Source of the DNA: Mytilinidion resinicola
Taxonomy: Eukaryota; Ascomycota; Dothideomycetes; Mytilinidiales; Mytilinidiaceae
Length of the DNA: 64,000 nt
Assembly (NCBI RefSeq): GCF_010093595.1
Contig: NW_022985443.1
Location: forward strand, 573,345 to 637,344
Direction: 5' to 3'
The notes below the pieces were generated by a model. That model saw only the letters and a program-made list of their open reading frames with translations, searched no databases and had not been told where the DNA came from. How positions within the stretch are numbered: position 1 is the stretch's first letter; each line of letters opens with the position of its first letter. The position numbers were made by a program, and so were the translations under genes. Positions 55,674 to 64,000 of this stretch are shown here, in pieces.

Positions 55674-57031
55674 ATTATCGGGAGAAAAGAGTATCGGGAT
55701 ATATGAGGAGGAGGCCTGGAGGCCGAGATGATCATAACAAGTGGGCTACCTGGTATCAAAGGATAGAGTCCCTTGGGCCCGTATACGAGTGATTCCCTTG
55801 TTATTGGGTTGGAGCTAAAGGAGAAGAGGAAGGCGATCGGAAAGGCTCCCTCTGAAGGTGCTGCGCCAACGTCAACCTTTAGCCGTGGTATATTGGAGGG
55901 CAAGTTCGCTCGAAACTTGTGAGACTGAAACCTGGCGGCTGTTGGGAGTTATTCAATCTAACACTCTTAGGCACGTGACTTCTCGAATCTTTCCGGTCAC
56001 GTGCAGGACTACATCCATAGTAATATAAGCTCTGCCTCTCGAGTCGACTACACCTACGCTACGATTCTGTATGGGTTCCAGTAAAAATCTGCCTACTTTG
56101 ATACCAAAAGCTCCCTCTCGCCAATATTACTCTAGGTAGCTAGGGGCGTTTTTGTGTGGGAAAGTGGCCCGTGGCGCCTCAAATTCCCCTTGAGAACCCC
56201 GTGATCTCGCCGTTTTGGGGGTCACTGGCGTCTAAATTGCTCCATTGTGACTCTTGATACAATTATACTCTCCGTAGTGTGAAGTTGTCCATAATGTGCA
56301 CGGCATCCGTATCCGGTCGGCAGGCAGACCACTAGGCTGCTTTCGGCTTGAGAGGAGTCTAGAAGAGCTCGGGCGAGCGCCATAGGCTTCTTAGGCGTAT
56401 TCCCTAGCCCTATCTGCACCACCAACGAGGTAAGCGTTCTTTTCTGCCGTACGCCACGAATAAGGGGTCACGACACTGCGCGGAAAACTCTATACCGACA
56501 AGGATTTCTCTTAACCTTGTGAATGACTTTGCCTAGTCCATGATGCCTCCTCTTATCATTCCTATCATCACTGAACGCGTAGGCCGCTGAAGATATTCCG
56601 AAGTCGGGCCTGTACATTTTCTTTGTTTGTCAAAACCTTAAAATGCCATCTGCCGCTACGGAACCCTGGGTGGGCCCATCAGCTCAGCCATTTCACATTG
56701 CTATTCTCGGTCCAGTCGCAATATCCGTGCCGTTCCCGCTGCTAACATTGCGCGAGAGGGCTCTATGCTGCAACAGTCCTGGCCAGCCTCACGCACAGGC
56801 AAGCTTGATTCACGAAAGTCAAGGCGAGACCACCGCAGAGCTGGGTTTCTAGAATTCCCCTCCAGCCACGATCCGTACTAACCAACGAGCAAATTCGTAT
56901 AAAAAGAGCCATGGCCGCTTTCGGGCTTTGAATGTCATTCTTATTACTTTCGCTTTTCCAGCTTCACGTCTCTCATTTCCAGTATCAGCTCTCTACCCAC
57001 ACTCTCTTTCCCGCGGTGCCAATACTCCACG
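55674..57031. other. intergenic stretch
   Basis: No gene supported. Two GTCACGTGC/GCACGTGAC words (about 55,972 and 55,997) form a dyad spaced about 25 bp, compatible with bHLH-type binding sites. Short frames at 56222-56425 and 56643-56852 lack motifs. Confidence 0.4.
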
Positions 57032-58036
57032 ATGTTTTCCTTCTTTTTCGTTGCATTCGCGCAGTTCCTGCTTCCGGCCACAACCCTCTCGATTGCAGTC
57101 CGCGCCACCGACTGTGGTGGTATTGCCAGCGGTTCTGTGTACACAGCTAGGGGCACATCTTTCCTCGTTGAAGCCGATGCCGTTAAATCCTTCAACAACC
57201 TCGGGGACCCTTCCTTTGGCAGCTCCTTCGTGGACTGCATGACGAGGTGCGCCACAACCGACGGCTGCACAGATCTGTCCTTCACAAGCGGGGGGACCTG
57301 CTACCTCAAGCAAGGTGCCGTGAATGGAGTCATCTCCACCGAAACTGGAACCTGCGACGCTAAAGTCGTGCCATCACCAAGCTCTTCGTCCATCCCAACT
57401 TCCACATGCGCCGCTGTCACAGTCACTGCGTCCGCCGCCACCGCAACCACAACAACTACCGCCACATCCACCGTGACCGTCTCGCCGGCTGCCGCGACGT
57501 CCTCAGCCCCGACATCCTGCCCAACCAACGCCTTCTCCAACCCCAGCTTCGAGGACTTCACGAACGGCTACTTAGCGAGCTGGATCGTGATCCCGTCAAC
57601 CTGCTCCGACAACATGGGGCTTAAGTCCATCGAAACCGCCGCAGCATCAGACGGCTCCGAAGTCCTCAGCGTGCAGACTGTCGTCTCAAACAGTGACCAC
57701 CGGCTGCTCCAAAGCGCGCTGCTGTGCCCGGGCACGATCTACAAACTTTCCTTTGACGCCCGCCGCGTCTCGCCCGCGGCCAACACGCTAAGCATCGGGG
57801 TGTCAGCGGTGACGATTGTCGGGGCGGCAGTGAACCGGCAGACGATGTTTACCCAGGAAGTCAGTTCGGATGCGTGGGCCACGTTTACGAGTGAGGGGTA
57901 CGTTGTTGTGCCGGCGGGTAGTGCACCCGTGCAAGTTGGTGTGGTCATTAATGTCAATTTCATCGCCGATATAGGCAGCACGGCGACGAAGGAAATGTGG
58001 ATTGATAACTTGAAGCTTTTCCCGGTTACCTTGTAA
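57032..58036 (+). CDS. secreted PAN/apple-type protein with CenC-like C-terminal domain
   Basis: 334 residues from 57032. Signal peptide MFSFFFVAFAQFLLPATTLS. Residues about 27-110 look like a PAN/apple module: DCGG, the central Cys pair DCMTRCATTDGCTDLSF and GGTCYLKQG. A Thr/Ala/Ser linker (about 120-160, TATTTTTATSTVTV) follows, then a C-terminal beta-sandwich-like domain, AFSNPSFEDFTNGYLASWIV to KEMWIDNLKLFPV, the same domain type as the end of the chitin-binding protein at 43263. It is likely a cell-wall or matrix glycan-binding protein. Single exon, intact. Confidence 0.8.
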   Translation: MFSFFFVAFAQFLLPATTLSIAVRATDCGGIASGSVYTARGTSFLVEADAVKSFNNLGDPSFGSSFVDCMTRCATTDGCTDLSFTSGGTCYLKQGAVNGVISTETGTCDAKVVPSPSSSSIPTSTCAAVTVTASAATATTTTTATSTVTVSPAAATSSAPTSCPTNAFSNPSFEDFTNGYLASWIVIPSTCSDNMGLKSIETAAASDGSEVLSVQTVVSNSDHRLLQSALLCPGTIYKLSFDARRVSPAANTLSIGVSAVTIVGAAVNRQTMFTQEVSSDAWATFTSEGYVVVPAGSAPVQVGVVINVNFIADIGSTATKEMWIDNLKLFPVTL

Positions 58037-58158
58037 GGCGGAAGATTGAGTCATTAAAGTTCTAATGTCATTAATTTGTAATGATTGCGTTGTTTTTGAT
58101 CTCTTTCCATTATATACGATGCTGGATTGTGGCTATGACTTACATTACAAATCCTACA
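58037..58158. other. convergent 3' region
   Basis: Short AT-rich gap between the PAN-type gene and the 3' end of the HET-NACHT pseudogene on the other strand. TAATGTCATTAATTTG-like run, likely 3' UTRs. Confidence 0.4.
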
Positions 58159-59254
58159 CTAACCGGAATTATCGACTAAGTGCCGCCCTTGCGTCAATAT
58201 ACCATTTGTACTCCAGAATAGGGAAAGTAGCCCAAAGACTATGGTAACAGGAACGGAGGCGCCTTGTAGGTCGTCTGTGTGTTTCTTGATCCACCATCCC
58301 CACAAGCCAAAAGGAAGAAGAAATATGATGACATGATAAACCGCCACATAAGCGGCCGAAATCACGTGCTTCGCCTCCAGACCCCAGGCATAAAGATCTG
58401 TAGGTTTATTAGAAGTCGTGTCGAATCTTTTCCTTTTCTTCGGAATGCAGGCTATGGCACTTGAGGTATCTAGATGTGGCATGCAATCATGACAGAACGG
58501 CCAACGACACGGATGGTCGCAGGCATTGAGATGCATGGAGAACTCGTGGCGAGATATTGGGGGGTTCGTTGCTTTTGGTGGCCGAGGATCATATGTGTAT
58601 TCAGGATCGCTCGGTAGGTCCTTGCGGTCTCTAATGATCCACTCTGGTGCAATCCTTTTGAACTAGCGTCTCAGTTAGCTACAGTTACAGTATTGGGCCG
58701 GGATTTCAAATTCATGCCTTCACGACTTCGCAGTAATCTAATCTCCAGAAGGAAAACCACCATCGAAGTCCTCCGCGATTGGTTCGGTAGTGCTGCCTTA
58801 ATGAGCGATAGAGGTTACTGTCGTTGCTACATGTATCAATGGCAATGTGGCTGATTTCCAGAGTCCGACGAGAGCTCTAGGTTCCAAACAGGACCCACGA
58901 TTCGCTTGTCGTGGCAGAATGTACTGAAGCGCCTGTAGATTGCTGGCCCTCGAAAACGGTCCCTTGCTGCTGGCACTGGTCTTGTCCAGTATCAGATTGA
59001 CCGGCACTGGTGGATTGTAGTGCTTCGCCGGTCGTTGTCGACGATATAGCGTTGTTGGGAGGAGTATATCGCTGACTCGCACTTGACGTAGGCGGTTTTC
59101 GAATGATACGAGCTAACCAATTTCCCAAGGATATTGAATCTCTTTTTACGTTGCATCGATGTGGCCCTGGCGGGTTTTTGTCTAGGTTCGGTAGGATCCC
59201 GTTGATAAGTTCAGCTTCTTCAAGAGATATTTCCTTCCAAATGCGTGCTCCACA

Positions 59255-59301
59255 AAACTGTCTAGGTTCAGTGATCATGGCTTTCTCGGGATACAATGGC
59301 A
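59255..59301 (-). other. intron in C-terminal part of the pseudogene
   Basis: About 47 nt, GTAAGT to TAGACAG; joins LFWQC to FCGARIWKEI, restoring a C-x-C-G motif. Boundaries within a few bases. Confidence 0.65.
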
Positions 59302-61146
59302 CTTACGCATTGCCAAAAGAGGCGCGTTTCATCTTCCTGTAGAAATTTCATTCGACGCCCCAGGGGCCACCAGCACCATTCCAATTGAGTAAAGTCCTCA
59401 ATAAACGTCTTTGTTTGGTTAACAAGAGACTGATTTTGCTGCCTTGAAAGCCAAATTCGATCCTTGGGAATCGACTGAAAGACATGCTTCAATGATTGAA
59501 GAAGAAGCAACTTTCTAACCTCGTTGAGTAACGTTTGGAATGGTCTAGAGTTCCGGAAAAACTTTTCCATTTCAGTGAGATGAGGAAGTTCTGCTTCTTC
59601 ACGTTCGATTTCGGAATCCCCATCTTCGCTTGAAGAGTATTCATGATCATGTTCTTGATCTCTAGATTGTTGGTCGATTGTCATGTCAGTTTTATGGTGT
59701 GGCACTGTGGCCATCCAGTCATTGAGGTATGCAGCTCTTATGTTCTTCTGCTCGATCTGATTCCTCATATTGCTCGCATCTTCGTCGTCATCTGGTTCGA
59801 TTAGTTTCGCAATTGCCGCACCTACCCGCAGTCTACCACGCCGGCTCTTTAACAAGCGCACACTTATCCGCTCTTGCTCAGTCGCCGCATCTTCGAGCAA
59901 GCTTCGATAAAGGGGCTTGAGAAGCTTTCGAAAAGTATTGGCGAATCAAGTCCGGCCCATTCTAGTCAAAACTTTACTGCACAGCGGGCCCATTTCTTGA
60001 TCGTCGGCGAGAACCCTAGCTAAATGAGCCCTGTCCTGATTCTCCACTGCAGCGGTCTCCTCAGATTGCTCTGAGTGTATATCGAACAAATCAGAGGTAA
60101 CTGACTCGATGTCGTTGTCCTGTAGTTGCTTGACATCATCATCGCCGTCCTTATCGAGATATGGCTCCTCATTCCTTTCAATTTGAGAAGTTGGGCCCTC
60201 GATGTGACAGTTTGAACCATAGCCCAAATCAGTTGGTGCAACTAGCGATGCTGTCTTCATGTTGACGTCAGCGCCGTTCCTCCCAAGACTCAATAGCCTC
60301 ACAACCTCAACGAGACCGCTCGACTCGGCATAGTATAAAGGACTGAAAGCCTCTTCCAATTTCCTTGTGAAATCAGCACCCTTCCAAGGCCTGCTTGGGT
60401 CATATATTCGAATCCAATTTAGGGAAGCTCCATTTTCTGTCGAGAAAAGCTTTAAAATCAGGAGGTTTAAGGACTCTGTCTTTTGCCCTGCTACTGCTTG
60501 AGTGTGGGGAATCTAGGACATTGCCGAATACCGAGCTGGCTTGAACTTTGGTAGATCTTCGATAGAAAGAGACTCCGGAGTCTGAAATTAGAGAAGATAT
60601 GCGAGGCAGCATTTGGCAATGAATTCGTTACACGGAGTGTGTTGCATGCTGTACCGCGCTGCTCGGCTTTGACGACATCGCTCTGAGACAAGGTATTCCT
60701 TCACAGAGTAGTGAGCTAGAGCAACAATCTGACCGGTCAGCTTGCGCAACTCGTTTGAAGTTAGATCATCGTCGGATTCCTCATCCGATTCCTCATCGTC
60801 AGATTCCTCGTCCGGTTCTTCAGTTGTAGTTATGGTGACAAGGCTGGAGCATATTCTTAACACGTCCAACGGGTCTTTAAAAACCTCCTCACTATCGAAC
60901 GCAGGGTCGCGCTCGCTGTCAATAGCGATGACTTCAGCGATCTCATCTAACGTGAGTGGCCGGGATGAGAACGTAAGCCACCGTAGAATTCGGACAGCAT
61001 ACTCGGAGTCGATATCGTCGATGCCGCAAAGAATCCGGTTGTATGTCTCATCCAGCGTGGGTGGTAATGTTGCCAGTGATTTTCGTAACTGTACTCGATT
61101 GCAGCACTGCCCTAAGGCGTCTAGCTGACATGCAGCCCATCGAAAC

Positions 61147-61198
61147 CTATCATTATGATTAGTAGCGTTGGTTCAGAGCGGGGAGAGAGTATGCATAC
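61147..61198 (-). other. intron in HET-NACHT-ankyrin pseudogene
   Basis: 52 nt, GTATGC to GATAG with CTACTAATC branch; splits the Met codon of HGM-FRW as in the intact NACHT-ankyrin gene. Confidence 0.8.
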
Positions 61199-61722
61199 AT
61201 CCCATGGGCTCCCTTCATCAATCGGACTTCGATTTCATGCCTGAGGACCGGATCTCTCTGCCATTTCCTCAAGACCCTATCATTAGATAGCCTCTGGCGA
61301 ACATACTTCTCTATGTCTCTGTCTACGAGTTTGGTATCGAGACATATTGTGTTTTGCTCATTTGCGATAGACTCTAGTGAAATCTCAATGCCTGGTTCAT
61401 TTCGACTTGTAACAAGGACATGCAGTTTCTTAAGCCGCCATTCAGTTATCCCCTCAAGAATGTCTATCAGCACAGTTCGATCGCCACACTCGTCCAGAGC
61501 GTCGAGGATAATATATGACTGTGGGAACTTCTGGATCATGTCATGCAGCACGTTCAAGAGTGATTTCAACGATGGCTGTTGCTGTTGGATCTTGCAGGAG
61601 GACAAGAGCATTTCGAGAGTTGAAGGTATCTCAGCACAGTGCTGCGAGAGTTGAAAAATTAATGATCGGATCATTAATTCGGGAACTTGCTTCTGTGCGT
61701 CATTGAAGTCGAAATAGAAGTA

Positions 61723-63589
61723 ACGTACTCCACAAGCGAGCGGGCCACCCAAGCGAGCGGGCCACCCCATCACCAAAACGCGCTCTGTTGACTTTCAACT
61801 ATCATGCTTCAACAACACAACGCGCAACTAGTCCAAAGCGAAGGCCTAATATGCCTAGCTATCTCAGCAATCAATAAAAACCAAATTCAAAGCGAGCGAC
61901 AAGCTGCAACAACCTTCGAAGTCCCTAGAAGCACGCTTCAACGACGACGCGCCGGAACAACCTCCCGACGCGATTGCGAGCTCAATTCAAAGAAGCTTAC
62001 AAAGCTAGAGGAATCAGTTATTATTCAACATATAATTGACTTGGATTCAAGAGGATTTGCACCGCGGTTAAGCGCTGTACAAGATATGGCTAATAAGCTG
62101 CTAGATGAGCGCGGTGCCGGCCAGGTTGGCAAGAATTGGCCATACAACTTTGTCAAGCGGACTGATGAGCTTCAAACACGGTTTAATCGAAAGTACGACC
62201 GCCAGAGAGCTCTATGCGAAGATCCAAAGATTATTGCGCCGTGGTGTGAGCTTGTGCGTAATACAAAGGCGAAGTACGGTATCACAGATGACGACTCCTA
62301 CAACTTTGATGAAACCGGCTTCCAGATGGGTGTTATTTCAACAGGAGTAGTTGTTACAGGCTCCGAAAGACAAAATCAACCAAAAGCTATACAACCAGGC
62401 GATCGCGAGTGGGCTACTGTAATCAAGGCCATCAACGCTTGTGGGTGGGCAATCCCGCCGTTCATCATCCTTGCGGGCAAGTACCACCTCTCTGCATGGT
62501 ACGAGGGCAGCGATATACCGCCAGACTGGGCCATAGCAGTGAGCGACAACGGCTGGACAACAAATAAGCTTGGTGTTGCATGGCTGCAACATTTCAATAC
62601 GTATACAAAGGACCGCACCATAGGCACATATCGCCTGCTTATTTTGGACGGCCATGAGAGCCACAACTCGCTTGAATTTAAAGAGCTTTGCAAGGAGAAC
62701 AATATCATCACGCTATGCATGCCGCCGCACGCTTCGCATCTATTACAGCCGCTTGATGTAGGCTGTTTTGCGCCGTTGAAAAAAGCGTACGGTCGCCAAA
62801 TTGAGGATCTAGTACGCAACCACATCAACCACATCACAAAGCTCGAGTTCCTACCAGCTTTTAAAGCAGCATTCAACAACTCGTTTACAAAGAGCAATAT
62901 CTGCGCAAGCTTTCGAGGCGCCGGCCTTGTGCCGCTTGATCCAGAGGCAGTGCTCTCAAAGCTTGATGTTATGCTTCGTACGCCGTCGCCTGCCGCTGTG
63001 GAGGCTCAATGGGAATCAAAAACACCAAGCAATGCTCTTGAGCTAGGCTCTCAATCAGCATTAATTCGTGATCGCATTCAAATGCATCAAAATAGCTCTC
63101 CTACTGCGATTCTTGAGTCGCTTAATTCACTTGTTAGAGGCGCCGAAGTACAGATGCATAGGGCTGTGTTATTGCGCGATCAGGTTACAAGCCTTCAAAA
63201 GGCAAATGAGGCCGCCACAAAGCGTAGAGAGCGCAAAAAAAAGCGAAATCAGAGGCAAGGAGTCCTAACAAAGGCACAGGGCTCTGAAATAATTGCTCAA
63301 AAGGAAGCTAATAAACAAATTGAGGGCGAAATGCGTCAAAATAGGAGGCGCCCGGGTGGAAGTACACGGCAGCAAGCGCGCTGTAGGCGCTGCAGCAAGA
63401 CAGGACACAACGCTCGTACGTGTCAAAAAGATGAGGAAATTGTTGTAGATTAGACTGAAAGTTGTATTAAGTTAATATCTATTGGCGTTGTAGAGCAATT
63501 TACATTTTGCATCGCGTTTTGGTGATGGGGTGGCCCGCTCGCTTGGGTGGCCCGCTCGCTTGGGTGGCCCGCTCGCTTGTGGAGTACGT
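61723..63589 (+). mobile_element. Fot1/pogo-type DNA transposon, intact
   Basis: 1,867 bp with TA target duplication (61721-61722 and 63590-63591). Terminal inverted repeats start ACGTACTCCAC and contain a 17 bp unit AAGCGAGCGGGCCACCC, twice on the left (TIR 61723-61782, 60 bp) and three times on the right (63513-63589, 77 bp); otherwise the TIRs are identical. The transposase ORF is full length and shows no RIP-type damage, so the insertion is recent. It disrupts the NACHT domain of the HET-NACHT gene. Confidence 0.95.
61804..63453 (+). CDS. Fot1/pogo (DDE_1) transposase
   Basis: 549 residues, start 61804 (MLQQHNAQLVQSEG). It has an N-terminal psq-type helix-turn-helix (residues about 14-50, ATTFEVPRSTLQRR), a CENP-B/Tc5-type HTH (about 66-130, KLTKLEESVIIQHIIDL, NWPYNFVKR), and the DDE_1 core with D169 (NFDETGF), D282 (LLILDGHESH) and D318 (QPLDVGCFAPLKKAY), i.e. 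DD35D spacing as in pogo elements. A basic coiled segment (TKRRERKKKRNQR) and a CCHC knuckle CRRCSKTGHNARTC (527-540) end the protein. Cut-and-paste transposase acting in the nucleus on its own TIRs. It starts 22 bases after the left TIR. All catalytic residues are present, so it is probably active. Confidence 0.93.
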   Translation: MLQQHNAQLVQSEGLICLAISAINKNQIQSERQAATTFEVPRSTLQRRRAGTTSRRDCELNSKKLTKLEESVIIQHIIDLDSRGFAPRLSAVQDMANKLLDERGAGQVGKNWPYNFVKRTDELQTRFNRKYDRQRALCEDPKIIAPWCELVRNTKAKYGITDDDSYNFDETGFQMGVISTGVVVTGSERQNQPKAIQPGDREWATVIKAINACGWAIPPFIILAGKYHLSAWYEGSDIPPDWAIAVSDNGWTTNKLGVAWLQHFNTYTKDRTIGTYRLLILDGHESHNSLEFKELCKENNIITLCMPPHASHLLQPLDVGCFAPLKKAYGRQIEDLVRNHINHITKLEFLPAFKAAFNNSFTKSNICASFRGAGLVPLDPEAVLSKLDVMLRTPSPAAVEAQWESKTPSNALELGSQSALIRDRIQMHQNSSPTAILESLNSLVRGAEVQMHRAVLLRDQVTSLQKANEAATKRRERKKKRNQRQGVLTKAQGSEIIAQKEANKQIEGEMRQNRRRPGGSTRQQARCRRCSKTGHNARTCQKDEEIVVD

Positions 63590-63848
63590 TATGCAAAAAC
63601 CTTTCCAGTGTTTTTAGCAAAATGTTTGAGGACATTTTGGAGGATGATCGAGCTTAGAATGGTTTTACCGCATCCCGGAATGCCATGTAGCCAGAGAAAT
63701 GAACCGGTGTCAATTTTCCACTTGGCAAATTCGTCGCTTTCGAGGAACCAGAGACCAGTGTCAGCCTGGCGCTGTTTGAGTGCTTTCTCATAATTGAGAG
63801 ATGGATCTGGTGGAGACAACCATTGTCGAATCTTCCCTAGTCTCGCAT

Positions 63849-63909
63849 CTAGAGGTTAACATTTAGCAACGATAGTATGCGAAGGAAATGACTCATAGAT
63901 ATAACGAAC
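63849..63909 (-). other. intron between HET and NACHT parts
   Basis: 61 nt, GTTCGT to CCTCTAG, branch GCTAAATG; joins FQTPR to DARLGKIRQW in frame. Confidence 0.7.
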
Positions 63910-64000
63910 CTCGTGGCGTTTGAAAGCTTTCGCGGCACTCCTTCTCCAGCCGAATCAATGCCTTCTCCTTCCCTTCGCTATATATGAGTGGCATATGGAC

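Larger units (their letters stand above)
58159..64000 (-). pseudogene. HET-NACHT-ankyrin (NLR-like) gene, disrupted by a Fot1 element and stops
   Basis: Runs off the right edge. In order from 64000 leftward: HET-domain end MPLIYSEGKEKALIRLEKEC; intron 63849-63909; ARLGKIRQWLSPPDPSLNYEKA and Walker A GIPGCGKT (about 63,690); the transposon (61723-63589); then YFYFDFNDAQKQ, Walker B SYIILDALDECGD; intron 61147-61198; FRWAACQLDALGQC; winged-helix ALAHYSVKEYLVSERC; an ankyrin-like remnant (about 60,300-60,370); and a C-terminal module LFWQCFCGARIWKEIS, RRTLEISHI and a two-helix membrane end (VYHVIIFLLPFGLWGWW, VTIVFGLLSLFW). In-frame stops at 60588-60590, 60513-60515, 59946-59948 and 58877-58879 break it. 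Confidence 0.85.

Noticed and set aside
62338..62897. Minus-strand frames inside the Fot1 transposase
   Set aside because: Antisense shadows of a complete transposase with catalytic residues.
1..64000. tRNA, rRNA and other structured RNA genes
   Set aside because: I looked for tRNA-like A and B box patterns and rRNA cores by eye and found none that I could support; a covariance-model search would be decisive.

Overview
The window is nuclear DNA of a filamentous ascomycete (Pezizomycotina). The signs are short 44-64 nt spliceosomal introns with fungal branch sites, Ty3/Gypsy chromoviruses and a Fot1/pogo transposon, families typical of these fungi (HET, NACHT-ankyrin STAND proteins, a PD-(D/E)XK nuclease-like family, DUF7924- and DUF7082-like proteins), and repeats whose CpA dinucleotides have become TpA on both strands, the mark of repeat-induced point mutation (RIP). 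I cannot assign the class.

Region 1 (1 to about 15,400) is an AT-rich RIP block with no intact gene. A chromodomain Gypsy element (881-14524, 538 bp LTRs) holds a second one (5263-11232, 410 bp LTRs, 5 bp target duplication AGAAG) nested in its pol gene. A hAT transposase relic lies to the right. CAG/CAA/TGG codons have turned into stops throughout, but gag, protease, RT, RNase H, integrase and chromodomain can still be read.

Region 2 (15.4-35 kb) is normal-composition accessory DNA. It has two tandem small PPPY-motif genes, a divergent pair of PD-(D/E)XK-like genes, a His/Gly-rich protein, two copies of a 249 bp MITE (one inside a gene, one inside a duplicated segment that gives the empty site), a leucyl-tRNA synthetase relic, a DUF7082-like C-terminus, a Tc1/mariner tail, a small zinc-finger gene, a hAT-type MITE with 8 bp duplication, and a DUF7924-like gene.

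Region 3 (35-45 kb) has an AIM9-like mitochondrial phosphotransferase-fold gene with one internal stop, an intact three-exon Dal5/ACS-type MFS permease, and a secreted chitin-binding Ser-rich surface protein.

Region 4 (45.8-64 kb) looks like an allorecognition or NLR locus. It has a decayed HET gene, a large NACHT-ankyrin gene whose reading frame is open across three exons (2,203 aa, with a GC-AG intron), a secreted PAN-type protein, and a minus-strand HET-NACHT-ankyrin gene. The last is broken by several stops and by a fresh, intact Fot1/pogo transposon (61723-63589) inside its NACHT domain; removing the transposon and one TA restores the frame exactly. These genes may act in non-self recognition, but that is inference from family knowledge.
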